Counted from the first letter of the stretch, positions 28,445 through 37,548 are shown. The stretch: DNA of 64,000 nucleotides from Corynebacterium curieae (GCF_027570035.1 NZ_JAKMUU010000001.1:310001-374000); one strand, 5' to 3'. Translations and numbers: made by a program. The notes: generated by a model not told the origin, from the sequence alone.

Positions 28445-29758
28445 TTAGCGCAGCTGCGGGTTATAAAGAAGGCTATTGCGCTGCAATGAGCACTCTGTCG
28501 CTACGCGGATTGAGCTGGCCACGTGCCCGGACTCGCGCAAGGGATAAAGCTGGCCTACTACCCTATCGCGCAGCTCCCATGGCGAGATGGTGTTGAGGTA
28601 AATTTTGGTGCCTCCTTCGAACCCGGCAAGGGTAGAAATGCGGAGCTTAATGAGGATGCGCCATGGTTGGGCAACGTCGACATCGGCAGGCTTGTGGTGC
28701 CACTCCTCATTACAGGGCACCTCGCGGCCCACTGCAGCGTGGGCGGCGTGGACGAGGTCGCTCATGGCGCGAATTTCTTCTTCCGCCTGCCGCCACGGCT
28801 CGCAGGTCGCGGACTTGGAGTAGATCTCCACTGTGGGATAGCGGTGGCCAAAACCGGCGAAGAGGACAGCATGATCGTTTTCCGCAATGACAAGGTTGCG
28901 GCTAGCGGCATAGTCCACCGCCCACTCGTTGTACATGTTCATATTGCTGCGCAGCATCTGTACCTCTCGGTGGGAGGCCATGCCGCGATCATCGATGGCA
29001 ACGAGCTGCTTGTGCAGGTGCTCAAAGGAGGCACCGGCTGGCTGCAGCCAGTTTTGGAACGCCACCACGTACGGGGCGTAGCGGTTGCGATCGTAGAGGT
29101 CCCGCATGGCATCGATAGTCAGCTGCATAAATAGCAAGTGCTCTTCGGCACTCAAGGTGCCTGAAGATACCACTTGCGAATCATCCTGCGCACCGCGCTC
29201 AAAATGGCGGCCGGCCACGATGACGTCGTGACCACCCGCGAAGAAGCCTGCCGCCTGCTCTTCGAGATTTCCTTCACTGGCCTCAGGCAGGTGCGCCGCC
29301 TTCCGCTTCGTGCGCACGATCTTGAGCACGTGCTCCCGGCCGGCAGGATCGGCAAGGTAGTTTTCCATGCGCTGGCGGGTCTCTGCATCCATTTCGAAGC
29401 CATAGTTAGCGCGCCAGTAGTCATAGGAGACGATTTCAAACAAATTGGGGATGCGGCGAAAGGCCGGCACGGTGTGGCCGTATTCGCTCAAGGGCAATCC
29501 ACGCACAATCCCGCCGGAAGGCAGAATGCGAGCCTTTTCCGGCGGGGTATCAGTCATGCGCTCAGAGCAAAAAGCGCAGCGGTGGGTGAAGTCTTCTTCG
29601 TGCAGGGGCTGCGGGTTAGCCACCGGTGTGGACAGGGGGCGGTTGCCGCGGCCTGGCACGGTCCATACCTCCGTCCCGGAGAACGGGTTGACCTGCTTGA
29701 CCGTGCCGTCCCGCATGGTTTGGATGGGTTCTATGCGGGCAAAAAGTGCATCACTCAT
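28445..29758 (-). CDS. DUF4921 protein, GalT/HIT-like
   Basis: 437-residue actinobacterial protein of the GalT/HIT superfamily. An N-terminal CAFCSERM segment looks like a metal-binding knuckle, and GASFEHLHKQLVA in the middle is the HIT-type histidine motif expected to carry a nucleotidyl intermediate. It is probably a nucleotidyltransferase or hydrolase rather than a true galactose-1-phosphate enzyme, since no galactose genes are near. It follows the ABC permease by 27 bases on the same strand, but TACCCT seven bases before ATG 29758 suggests its own leaderless promoter. Confidence 0.78.
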   Translation of the reverse strand: MSDALFARIEPIQTMRDGTVKQVNPFSGTEVWTVPGRGNRPLSTPVANPQPLHEEDFTHRCAFCSERMTDTPPEKARILPSGGIVRGLPLSEYGHTVPAFRRIPNLFEIVSYDYWRANYGFEMDAETRQRMENYLADPAGREHVLKIVRTKRKAAHLPEASEGNLEEQAAGFFAGGHDVIVAGRHFERGAQDDSQVVSSGTLSAEEHLLFMQLTIDAMRDLYDRNRYAPYVVAFQNWLQPAGASFEHLHKQLVAIDDRGMASHREVQMLRSNMNMYNEWAVDYAASRNLVIAENDHAVLFAGFGHRYPTVEIYSKSATCEPWRQAEEEIRAMSDLVHAAHAAVGREVPCNEEWHHKPADVDVAQPWRILIKLRISTLAGFEGGTKIYLNTISPWELRDRVVGQLYPLRESGHVASSIRVATECSLQRNSLLYNPQLR

Positions 29759-29765
29759 GCCCACT

Positions 29766-29771
29766 AGGGTA
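29766..29771 (-). promoter_or_regulatory. Candidate -10 box of the DUF4921 gene
   Basis: TACCCT on the minus strand, seven bases before ATG 29758, in the short gap after the permease stop. It would give a monocistronic leaderless transcript besides the operon message. Confidence 0.45.
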
Positions 29772-29785
29772 ATAACGCCTAGTAG

Positions 29786-30538
29786 CTATTTCGCAACAGA
29801 GCGACGACGTGCCACCGCACAGGACCCGCCAACGGTGAGCAAGATCATCACGATTAGAACGACAGCGGCGACGGCTCGAGATTGCTCATCACCACTGCGG
29901 TTGGCACCCATTACTAGCCCCCAAGCGTTGGCATCAGGCAGCACGCGGAGGATAGCCTTAGCCCAAGGAGCGCTAACGGCATCGAGGGCGGTTTCAATGA
30001 CGAAATACTCTGCCACGAGAATCATCGCTGCGAATGCACCACTGCGCAGAAGGTAGGCCAAGCTGGTAGCTAACAGGATAAAGACAGTCCACTCAACGTA
30101 GGCAAGGATGAACCCATTGTTATCCGGCCAATGCATGAAGCTGTCAAAATTGAAATCACCTCCGAAAGCAGTAATCAACAGCGTGGCTACCACCATGCCC
30201 AGTGTGGCCGCGAGCAGTAGCGAAAAAGTGATGATGAAAAATTGGCTCAGCACTATACCTACGCGGCGATTTGATGAGAGGTATGACCATGAAACTGTTC
30301 CATTACTTTGGTCGCCGCCTACCATCATGGCGGCAGCAAACACCATAACGACAATGGCGAGTGAACCGGAAATGGACACATCGACAGCCTCGAACTTGCC
30401 GTCGACCGTACCATTGAAGTCATTCGCCCAAGCCAACAAGACAGCGCCGGCAGCCATGCCAACTGAAACTACGGCGAGGTATATCCAAGTAGAGCGGAGC
30501 GAAAATAGTTTCCGGGATTCAGAAATCAGAGCGTTCAT
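29786..30538 (-). CDS. ABC-2 type transporter permease
   Basis: 250-residue integral membrane protein with six hydrophobic segments: TWIYLAVVSVGMAAG, GSLAIVVMVFAAAMMV, the long FFIITFSLLLAATLG run, YVEWTVFILLATSLAYLL, AAMILVAEYFVI, and VVLIVMILLTVGGS. GGDQSNGTVSW after helix 2 is typical of ABC-2 exporters of the antibiotic or bacteriocin-immunity type. It pairs with the ATPase directly upstream; an AAAGGA site precedes ATG 30538. Confidence 0.87.
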   Translation of the reverse strand: MNALISESRKLFSLRSTWIYLAVVSVGMAAGAVLLAWANDFNGTVDGKFEAVDVSISGSLAIVVMVFAAAMMVGGDQSNGTVSWSYLSSNRRVGIVLSQFFIITFSLLLAATLGMVVATLLITAFGGDFNFDSFMHWPDNNGFILAYVEWTVFILLATSLAYLLRSGAFAAMILVAEYFVIETALDAVSAPWAKAILRVLPDANAWGLVMGANRSGDEQSRAVAAVVLIVMILLTVGGSCAVARRRSVAK

Positions 30539-30583
30539 GTGAATCTATCCTTTGCAAATGGAGCGTATTGTGCAGGTGAAAAA

Positions 30584-31492
30584 CTATGCAGAGCGGTAGG
30601 CCACGTGGTCGGCGGTCGCGCCGAGGTAGGCCTCTTCCAAGGAGGGCTGCTTGCGTTCCAAGCTGGAGATGAGAATGCGGTTTTCCAGACAGATGCGGCC
30701 GATGTCAGAACCTTCTAAGCCGCGCACACGCAGGACCTCCCCGTCAAAGGAGGTCTCCGCATCGGTGCCGTGCAACAGGCGCAGGAGCTCATCGGGCTGG
30801 TCAACGATGACTTCAAGGCTTGCGCCTCCAGTTCCGTTAACAAATTCATCCATGGTGCCCTCACCCAGCAACTTGCCCTTGCCAATGACCACAAGGCGGT
30901 CTGCGGTTAGCTGCATTTCAGAAAGAAGGTGGGAAGAGACAAGCACGGAGCAGCCGGCCTCGGCGAATTCACGGATGCGGGCACGCATCCAGTGCACGCC
31001 TTCGGGATCGAGGCCGTTGACGGGTTCGTCGAGAAGCAAGTGCTTCGGCTCGCCGATGAGCGCACAGGCAAGACCCAGGCGCTGCTTCATACCCAGCGAG
31101 TATCCACCCACGCGCTTGGTGGCTACCTGGGTAAGGCCGACGCGGTCCAAGGTATCATCCACGTGGTCCATGGACACGCCCTGCAACGCAGCCATATATC
31201 CCAGGTGCGCACGGGCGCTGCGGCCCGGGTGGAACCAGTTGGCATCCAGCAACGTGCCCACCGTGGTGGCAGGATTGGATAGTTCAAGGAAAGGCGTGCC
31301 ATCAAAGGTTGCGGTGCCGGAAGTCGGATTCTCTAGGCCCACGCACATGCGCATGGTGGTGGACTTGCCAGAACCATTCGGTCCGAGAAAGCCGGTGACT
31401 TGGCCGTCTGGGACCTCAAAGGAAAGGTCATCTACTGCTTTAAAGGAACGGAAATTCTTGGAAAGGTGTGAAACTTTGAGCATGGTTTCCAT
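30584..31492 (-). CDS. ABC transporter ATP-binding protein (drug/peptide export type)
   Basis: 302-residue ATPase with Walker A GPNGSGKST, the signature GYSLGMKQRLGLACAL, Walker B HLLLDEPVNGLDPEG and the switch His in SSHLL. The extra C-terminal 80 residues are typical of CcmA/DrrA-like export ATPases. ATGs at 31522, 31492 and 31483 are all possible; 31492 is a middle choice with weak support. It lies 57 bp after the response regulator and 45 bp before its permease. Confidence 0.9.
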   Translation of the reverse strand: METMLKVSHLSKNFRSFKAVDDLSFEVPDGQVTGFLGPNGSGKSTTMRMCVGLENPTSGTATFDGTPFLELSNPATTVGTLLDANWFHPGRSARAHLGYMAALQGVSMDHVDDTLDRVGLTQVATKRVGGYSLGMKQRLGLACALIGEPKHLLLDEPVNGLDPEGVHWMRARIREFAEAGCSVLVSSHLLSEMQLTADRLVVIGKGKLLGEGTMDEFVNGTGGASLEVIVDQPDELLRLLHGTDAETSFDGEVLRVRGLEGSDIGRICLENRILISSLERKQPSLEEAYLGATADHVAYRSA

Positions 31493-31549
31493 CGTGCCGC
31501 CTGACCAGCACGAAGTAACCATCCTTGGGAGTGATTTAGCAGGTCATAC

Positions 31550-32293
31550 CTAGGGATGAGACAGTAGCTCCTCCACTGAGACCACGCCATGCGTTAGGGC
31601 ATATAGCACGGCATGCACACGATCGCGCGAGCTGGTCTTAGTAAGAATATGGCGCACGTGGGTCTTGACCGTGGCCATGGACACGAACTCGCACTCCGCG
31701 ATTTCGGTATTCGAATACCCCAGTGCCATCAGCTTAAGGACGTCAAGCTCGCGCGGGGTGAGGTCTGCTGGCGGAGGAACGGGCGGTGCCGCCGCAGGCT
31801 CCACCTGGTTGGCGGGCGACTTAGAAGCAGCCTGTTCGCTGCGTAGTTGCTGCAGCACCTGGGCGGTAATGCGCGGCGAAAGCACCGCCTCGCCGGAATG
31901 CACGGTACGGATGGCGGTGAGGAGTTCTTCAGGTTCTACATCTTTCAGCAGGAATCCGGAAGCCCCGGCGGAAATAGCGCCGTGGACAAAGTTCTGATCA
32001 TCAAAGGTGGTAAGCATAATGACCTGGGTTTCCGGAAACTCTGGCAGGAGCCTTTCGGTGGCGGCGATACCGTTGACGCGGGCCATCTGAACATCCATGA
32101 GCACAATATCGGCGGGCTGCGTGCGGGCTAGATCAAGCACTTCATCGCCATCGGATGCCTGCCAGGCAACTTCTAAATCCTCTTGGGAGCCGAGAAGCAT
32201 AGCGAACCCGGCGCGCACGAGGGGCTGATCATCTACCAGTCCGATGCGGATGGGGCCAGCATGCGAGCTTGCTGGCTGCTCAGGGTTAGTCAT
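31550..32293 (-). CDS. LuxR/NarL-type response regulator
   Basis: 247-residue regulator. The receiver domain has GLVDDQPLVRAGF, the phosphorylated Asp in IVLMDVQMARVNG, and the conserved Lys in GFLLKDV. An Ala/Pro linker leads to the C-terminal helix-turn-helix LTPRELDVLKLMALGYSNTEIA ... VKTHVRHILTK. The start at 32293 overlaps the kinase gene's end by eight bases; upstream ATGs in the same frame lie inside the kinase gene and add no domain. It likely controls the ABC genes just downstream. Confidence 0.92.
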   Translation of the reverse strand: MTNPEQPASSHAGPIRIGLVDDQPLVRAGFAMLLGSQEDLEVAWQASDGDEVLDLARTQPADIVLMDVQMARVNGIAATERLLPEFPETQVIMLTTFDDQNFVHGAISAGASGFLLKDVEPEELLTAIRTVHSGEAVLSPRITAQVLQQLRSEQAASKSPANQVEPAAAPPVPPPADLTPRELDVLKLMALGYSNTEIAECEFVSMATVKTHVRHILTKTSSRDRVHAVLYALTHGVVSVEELLSHP

Positions 32294-33470
32294 TGGGTAC
32301 CTCCACGGTAATAAAGAAATGTCCATCCTCAGTGCGGGTCTCAACGCTGCCACCATAGGCCTTGACGCGCTCGCTCATTCCGATGAGGCCGTAGCCGGGA
32401 TTGTGATTATTCGGCGTACGAGCGGCCGGGTTATCGGCGTTAAGTACTAAGCCATTTCCGGTAGAGCGAAAGCGCAGTACTCCCCTTTTATCACGCGAAT
32501 GCTTGATCATATTGGTCAAAAGTTCTTGCACCACGCGGTAGACGGTGAATTGGTATAGCTCGTCGCTTTCGGTCGGCAGGTCCTCCAGCCCGTGCACGGT
32601 GATATCGAAACCGGTCCGGCGCGCTTCCGAGATGAGACCGGCAATATCGCTCGCGCCGGGCGCCTTGGTATCGGCGCGGGAATCGCCATCACGCAGCACG
32701 GAGAGCAAACCGCGCATCTGTTTGAGGGAATCGCGGGAGGTAGAGGCGATGGTCTCCAGAGCTTCTGTGGCCGCTGCGGGATTTTTGGCGGCGGCGAACC
32801 GGGCGCCATCGGCGAGGGCAATAACCCCCGCTAAATTATGCGCCACAATGTCATGCATCTCGCGGGCAATGCGGTTGCGCTCTACCGCGCCAGCCATTTC
32901 CGCACGTTCAATCAGCAGCTGCTGGTCCTCGCGCTTTTTACGATCATTGGTGCCAAGCAAGTAGAAAAAGCCCATAACCGGCCACGCCATGACGATGACG
33001 GACCCAAAAGCAGGCAGCGGGCCGATGCTAGAACCCTCAAGGCCAAAGTCGATGCCGCCGAAAACCCTCCGCCCGTAGAGCGACGCTGCAGTGGCCGCCA
33101 AGGTACCTAAGGCAATCCACCCTATCCAGATCCGTTGTAACCGCTTGGGCGAATGTGCACCTATAAGAAATACGCAGTATGCCACTGGGAAGAAGTGAGC
33201 GTTACCCAGTGCAGCCAGCGGGGTAAGGATGCACACCGTTAGCGTGATGGCAATGAACCCAATGGCGTATTCCTTGAGCTTAGGATGCAGCCACAGTGCT
33301 AGTGGAACTCCGACGGCATAAAGTAAGAAGACCAGCTCTTGAAAAAGCGATGTTCTATCAATGGCACCTTCTGCCGCCGGCATGGAAGAAACCCAGAAAA
33401 ACAACGGAATGATAATTCTCCACGGCGGGCCTACCCAGGCACGAACCGCATCCGGCCATAGCTTCTTCAT
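32286..33470 (-). CDS. Sensor histidine kinase (HisKA_3), membrane-embedded sensor
   Basis: 394-residue kinase. Residues 1-190 hold about six hydrophobic helices with only short loops and no extracytoplasmic domain. Then come a short coiled linker, the phospho-acceptor EMHDIVAHNL, the N-box VVQELLTNMIKHS and a C-terminal ATPase with GYGLIGMSERV. The frame stays open to 33680 but overlaps the divergent phzF-like gene; ATG 33470 is chosen because TAGCCT lies eight bases before it and homology starts near there. First gene of the kinase-regulator-ABC unit. Confidence 0.88.
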   Translation of the reverse strand: MKKLWPDAVRAWVGPPWRIIIPLFFWVSSMPAAEGAIDRTSLFQELVFLLYAVGVPLALWLHPKLKEYAIGFIAITLTVCILTPLAALGNAHFFPVAYCVFLIGAHSPKRLQRIWIGWIALGTLAATAASLYGRRVFGGIDFGLEGSSIGPLPAFGSVIVMAWPVMGFFYLLGTNDRKKREDQQLLIERAEMAGAVERNRIAREMHDIVAHNLAGVIALADGARFAAAKNPAAATEALETIASTSRDSLKQMRGLLSVLRDGDSRADTKAPGASDIAGLISEARRTGFDITVHGLEDLPTESDELYQFTVYRVVQELLTNMIKHSRDKRGVLRFRSTGNGLVLNADNPAARTPNNHNPGYGLIGMSERVKAYGGSVETRTEDGHFFITVEVPND

Positions 33471-33478
33471 GACCTTAT

Positions 33479-33530
33479 AGGCTAGCGCAGCCGCTGTGCC
33501 ATAGTCCTCATCCCTGGGGCTGACTAGACT
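33479..33530. promoter_or_regulatory. Divergent -10 boxes of the kinase and phzF-like genes
   Basis: Minus-strand TAGCCT (33479-33484) is eight bases before kinase ATG 33470. Plus-strand TAGACT (33525-33530) is seven bases before ATG 33538. The start codons are 67 bp apart. Confidence 0.45.
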
Positions 33531-33537
33531 GGCGGGC

Positions 33538-34359
33538 ATGCAGCACGAGTTCTTTGAGGTTGATGTTTTTGCCACCGGCGCCTTTAACGGCAACGCCCTT
33601 GCGGTGATAGCCGGCGCCGATGGGCTTAGCGCCCAGCAGATGCAAGCAATCGCGAACTGGACCAACTTTTCTGAGACCACCTTCCTGCTCGAGCCTCACG
33701 ACGCCCGCGCGGACTACCGCGTCCGCATTTTCACGCCGTACGAGGAGTTTGACTTCGCTGGCCATCCCACTTTGGGCAGCGCCGCTGCATGGCGGGCGCT
33801 GGGCAATCACCCGCAGTCAGAGGGAAAGATCGTCCAAGAATGCGGCGTGGGCCTAGTTACCGTACGCGAAGACCAGGAAGTCTTTTCCTTCGCTACCCCG
33901 CCGCTGCGCCGCGAAGAACCGCTGACCCCAGCGGAGCTAGAGGAGGCCTGCGAGGGGTTGAGGCTAGAAAGCGCCGACATTGTGGACCATGGCTGGGTGG
34001 ACAATGGCCCAGGCTGGCGCTTGCTCCAATTGCGCGATACCGCCGCGGTGCGCGCAGTTAAGCCGCGGGCCAAGCGCCCCAAGGTCGGCATTGTAGGGCT
34101 CAATGCCGCAGCCGCGGAAGGAGAACCTGCTTATGAAGTTCGGGCATTTACCACCCAATTCGAGGATCCAGTTACGGGTTCCTTCAACGGCGGTGCTGCC
34201 CAGTTTATGCGCTCTCGCAACTTGGTGCCGGCGCGTTTTATCGCAGCGCAAGGCAGCCAGGTAGGCCGAGCGGGCGAAGTATTTATCAACGATGACGGCA
34301 CGGATATCTGGGTGGGCGGTCGCGCCCAGATTCGCGTGCGCGGAACACTGGAGGTTTAG
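33538..34359 (+). CDS. PhzF-family isomerase/epimerase-like protein
   Basis: 273-residue two-domain diaminopimelate-epimerase-fold protein. The opening VDVFATGAFNGNALAVI, the catalytic Glu in FSETTFL, FDFAGHPTLGSAAAW, and the second-half DPVTGSFNGG are all family hallmarks. Most PhzF proteins outside phenazine clusters have unknown substrates; no phenazine genes are near. The stop TAG is directly followed by the ATG of selO, so the two are translated together. Confidence 0.88.
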   Translation: MQHEFFEVDVFATGAFNGNALAVIAGADGLSAQQMQAIANWTNFSETTFLLEPHDARADYRVRIFTPYEEFDFAGHPTLGSAAAWRALGNHPQSEGKIVQECGVGLVTVREDQEVFSFATPPLRREEPLTPAELEEACEGLRLESADIVDHGWVDNGPGWRLLQLRDTAAVRAVKPRAKRPKVGIVGLNAAAAEGEPAYEVRAFTTQFEDPVTGSFNGGAAQFMRSRNLVPARFIAAQGSQVGRAGEVFINDDGTDIWVGGRAQIRVRGTLEV

Positions 34360-35715
34360 ATGCAGCTCCACCACGATTTTGCCCAGAAGCTTCCCCACCT
34401 AGTCCGCCCCACTGAGGGCGAGGAGCAGCCACACCCAGAGATGGTCATCCTCAACGAGGAACTCGCCATGGATTTGGGACTCGATCCTACCTGGCTGCGC
34501 TCATCCGAAGGCATCGAGTTCCTCACCGGCCGCGCGGGCGGCCACGCCATGGCGTATTCTGGCTTCCAATTCGGTGCGTTTAATCCGCAGATGGGAGACG
34601 GCCGCGCCATGCTCTTAGGGGAGGTAGAAAAGGACGGCCGGCTCTGGGACTTGCACGCCAAGGGAACCGGACTAACTCCTTATTCCCGCCTCGGGTCCGA
34701 TGGCCGCGGAACGCTGTCTTCTATGCTGCGCGAGTACCTCGTCTCTGAGGCCATGCACGCCTTAGGTGTGCCCACCACCCGGGCGCTGGCGGTCATCTCC
34801 ACCGGCCGGCCCATCCAACGCGGGCATGTGCAACCGGCCGGCATCGTGGTGCGCGTTGCCGCTAGCCATATTCGCGTGGGCACCTTTCATCTAGCCGCCC
34901 AGACGGATTACACCCGCCAGCTGGCCGATTATGCCATAGCTCGCCACTACCCTGGCGCGGACTACCAGGAATTTTTCACCCAAGTGATGGATACACAGAT
35001 CCGCACCGTGTCCCAATGGATGCGCTTGGGCTTTATCCACGGCGTGATGAATACGGATAACACCACCATCTCCGGCGAAACCATTGACTACGGTCCTTGT
35101 GCCTTTATGGAGGCATACTCCCCTGACACGGTGTTTTCCAGCATCGATAGGCAAGGCCGTTATGCCTTTGGCAATCAACCCTCCATCCTGGGATGGAATC
35201 TGGCTCGCTTGGCTGAATCCCTCCTGCCGCTCTTTGACATGGACATGAATAAGGCCATGGACTTCGCCCAAGAAACCATCAACGGCTATACAGATCGCTT
35301 TGAGCACCACCGCAATAGAGATTTAGCGAAGGCTTTGGACACCTCCCTGGAGATCGCTTCTTCCTATTCCGCTGCTATGTGGCTCAATGGTCCAGATATC
35401 ACGCTGGCCCATCGCGCTCTTGCCGACGCCGCCGCGGGCCACCCCACCCCCGCCCGCGAGCTTCTTCCCGAGGGCGACTTCGTGGATGAGTACCTAACAT
35501 CCTCTCCCGATCCTTGTTGCGTCGATAGGGCCATGCCTCGAGTGATCCCCCGCAACCTTGCGGTAGAAGCCGCATTGAGCTCTGCCGAGCGTGGCGAGAT
35601 GGGCCCCTTCCGAGAGCTCCTCGATGCAGTCACCCATCCTTGGGAGCCACACCCTTCATTCGAAGCGCCGGATCCGCATGGGCTCAAAGGCTATCTCACC
35701 TACTGCGGTACGTAA
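34360..35715 (+). CDS. selO: SelO/YdiU-family protein adenylyltransferase (pseudokinase fold)
   Basis: 451 residues (E. coli SelO is 478). SelO proteins transfer AMP to Ser/Thr/Tyr of target proteins, linked to redox stress. Visible marks are the ATP-site LWDLHAKGTGLTPYSR, REYLVSEAMHALGVPTTRAL, the catalytic HGVMNTDNTTISG and DYGPCAFME. The C-terminus is TYCGT; a near-terminal Cys fits the redox Cys/Sec position of the family (inference). The ATG begins on the base after the phzF-like stop. Confidence 0.93.
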   Translation: MQLHHDFAQKLPHLVRPTEGEEQPHPEMVILNEELAMDLGLDPTWLRSSEGIEFLTGRAGGHAMAYSGFQFGAFNPQMGDGRAMLLGEVEKDGRLWDLHAKGTGLTPYSRLGSDGRGTLSSMLREYLVSEAMHALGVPTTRALAVISTGRPIQRGHVQPAGIVVRVAASHIRVGTFHLAAQTDYTRQLADYAIARHYPGADYQEFFTQVMDTQIRTVSQWMRLGFIHGVMNTDNTTISGETIDYGPCAFMEAYSPDTVFSSIDRQGRYAFGNQPSILGWNLARLAESLLPLFDMDMNKAMDFAQETINGYTDRFEHHRNRDLAKALDTSLEIASSYSAAMWLNGPDITLAHRALADAAAGHPTPARELLPEGDFVDEYLTSSPDPCCVDRAMPRVIPRNLAVEAALSSAERGEMGPFRELLDAVTHPWEPHPSFEAPDPHGLKGYLTYCGT

Positions 35716-35744
35716 TCCCTCCCCTCCTTGCTCAAAGCGCACGA

Positions 35745-35779
35745 AACCCCTGCACCACAACGGCGGCGGTGCAGGGGTT
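35745..35779. terminator. Bidirectional terminator between selO and mqo
   Basis: Twelve-bp arms AACCCCTGCACC / GGTGCAGGGGTT (35745-35756, 35768-35779) in the 83-bp gap between convergent genes. The flanking T-tracts are short. Confidence 0.75.
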
Positions 35780-35798
35780 AACGAGGCAGAAGCTGGCT

Positions 35799-37295
35799 TT
35801 AGCGGTCCAGCTTCAGGGTCTTCTGGGTGTACTCCCACATCTCGTCATACAGCTTCTTGTCATTGCGCAGTTTAATGCCATAAGACGGAACCATCTCGCG
35901 GATCTTATCTGCCCAATCGATCATGTGCTCGCCAAAGCAACGCTCCAGCAACTCCAACATGACGGCTGGGGTGATGGAGGCGCCCGGGGAAGCGCCGAGC
36001 AGACCGGCGATATTGCCCTCTTGGTTATTAACCAGGGTGGTACCAAACTCAAGAGAACCGAACTGCGGAGCGCCTGCAGGCTTGATCACCTGAACACGCT
36101 GGCCAGCAACGACCGTCTCCCAGTCGCTTTCCTTTGCTTCCGGTACGTACTCGCGCAGGGCGTCCACGCGGTCGGAGAAGTCCTTGCGTACTTCATCCAC
36201 TAGATACTTGGTCAGGCCGAACTCCTGAACCGCCACTCCAAGGTAAGAGGTGATGTTATCTGGGCGGATGGACTTGAACAGGTCCAGGTAGCTTCCCTTC
36301 TTCAGGAACTTCGGGCTCCAGCCACCGTATGGTCCGAAGAGGAGGCCCTTTTCGCCATCGATAACACGGGTATCCAGGTGTGGCACGGACATTGGCGGGG
36401 CACCCACAGCAGCCTTGCCATAAACCTTGGCCTGGTGCTGTTCGACAAGCTCTGGGTTCTTGGAGCGCAGCCACAGACCGGAAACCGGGAAGCCAGCGTA
36501 ACCGGCTACTTCCTTCACCTTGGCCTTGCGCAGTAGATCAAGGGCGTAGCCGCCGGCACCAACGAAAACGAACTTGGCCTTGACCACTGTGATGTCATCG
36601 GTGTGCTTGTTCTTGGAGTACACCTTCCACGCGGAGCCATCGCGCTTGATATCGATGACCTCGTGGCCATAGCGAATCTCAGTACCGGACGCCTTGGCCG
36701 CGGTCAGGAACTGCTTCGTCAGCGCACCAAAGTTAACGTCGGTGCCGGCATCGGTCCAAGAAATAGCAACCTTATTGGAGAAATCGCGCCCCTTAGCCAT
36801 CAGCGGCAGCTTCTCAGCAAAGACGGAGTCATCTGCGGAGTACTCCATGCCTGGGAACATGTGCTTCTCGCTCAACACGTCATAGCGGCGCTTAAGGTAG
36901 TCCACCTGGATTTCACCTTGAGCAAAGGATACGTGAGGAACTGGGTTAATGAATTCGCTCGGTTCGGTAAGAATACCGTTGTTGAGCTGGTGGGACCAGA
37001 ACTGGCGAGACTTCTGGAACTTTTCATTAATGCCCAGAGCCTTGGAGATATCGATGCGACCATTCTTCTCCGGGGTGTAGTTCAGCTCGCACAGTGCAGA
37101 GTGTCCAGTACCAGCATTATTCCACGGGGAGGAAGACTCCAATGCGGGGCCATCTAGGCGCTCAAAGATCATCTGAGTCCAGCTGGGCTCCAACTCGCGG
37201 AGCATAGCACCCAGGGTGGCGCTCATGATGCCGGCACCAATGAGTGCTACATCGACCTCGTCTACAACCTGTGCTGTCTTCTTAGCGGAGGACAC
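35799..37295 (-). CDS. mqo: Malate:quinone oxidoreductase
   Basis: Membrane-associated FAD enzyme that oxidises malate and passes electrons to menaquinone; the main malate oxidiser of the corynebacterial TCA cycle. 498 residues, collinear with C. glutamicum Mqo over its whole length: ALIGAGIMSATLGAML (FAD), SPWNNAGTGHSALCELNYTP, VFVGAGGYALDLLR, GLLGASPGASI. Start GTG 37295 has GAGGTAATAAC upstream; the frame stays open to 37415 with no homology. A palindrome-rich 265-bp gap separates it from the divergent hydrolase. Confidence 0.97.
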   Translation of the reverse strand: MSSAKKTAQVVDEVDVALIGAGIMSATLGAMLRELEPSWTQMIFERLDGPALESSSPWNNAGTGHSALCELNYTPEKNGRIDISKALGINEKFQKSRQFWSHQLNNGILTEPSEFINPVPHVSFAQGEIQVDYLKRRYDVLSEKHMFPGMEYSADDSVFAEKLPLMAKGRDFSNKVAISWTDAGTDVNFGALTKQFLTAAKASGTEIRYGHEVIDIKRDGSAWKVYSKNKHTDDITVVKAKFVFVGAGGYALDLLRKAKVKEVAGYAGFPVSGLWLRSKNPELVEQHQAKVYGKAAVGAPPMSVPHLDTRVIDGEKGLLFGPYGGWSPKFLKKGSYLDLFKSIRPDNITSYLGVAVQEFGLTKYLVDEVRKDFSDRVDALREYVPEAKESDWETVVAGQRVQVIKPAGAPQFGSLEFGTTLVNNQEGNIAGLLGASPGASITPAVMLELLERCFGEHMIDWADKIREMVPSYGIKLRNDKKLYDEMWEYTQKTLKLDR

Positions 37296-37419
37296 TGTGT
37301 TATTACCTCTTCGAATTGAAAATAGATATCCATCGGCGCGGTCTACGCCTTGATTTATAGCGCTTAGCGCCCCGCGCTGCCATCGTTGCACTAAGACAAC
37401 CTGACAGTGCGTCACGCAT

Positions 37420-37450
37420 TAAGGCCTTACTCTACGCTTTTCTAATTAGA
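37420..37450. promoter_or_regulatory. Two perfect 10-bp palindromes in the mqo/hydrolase gap
   Basis: TAAGGCCTTA (37420-37429) and TCTAATTAGA (37441-37450) are centred 21 bp apart, two helical turns, about 130 bp upstream of mqo. They are possible operators; no regulator recognised. Confidence 0.35.
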
Positions 37451-37548
37451 TTTGGGATTTCTCCCCCAGACCAGTGGCAAAAATGTGGGAATTTCCGCCC
37501 CCGCTTTCCACACCCCAGCTGAGCGCACCACAAAATCTGTAATCCACC

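Noticed and set aside
28445..29758. Classical galactose-1-phosphate uridylyltransferase (galT)
   Set aside because: The HIT-type motif is shared, but the rest and the gene context match DUF4921 and no galactose genes are near.
28445..33470. Haem-responsive ChrSA-HrtBA system
   Set aside because: A LuxR-type two-component system with an ABC transporter recalls it, but the permease is a 250-residue ABC-2 type rather than a MacB-type HrtB, and the genes run in one direction.
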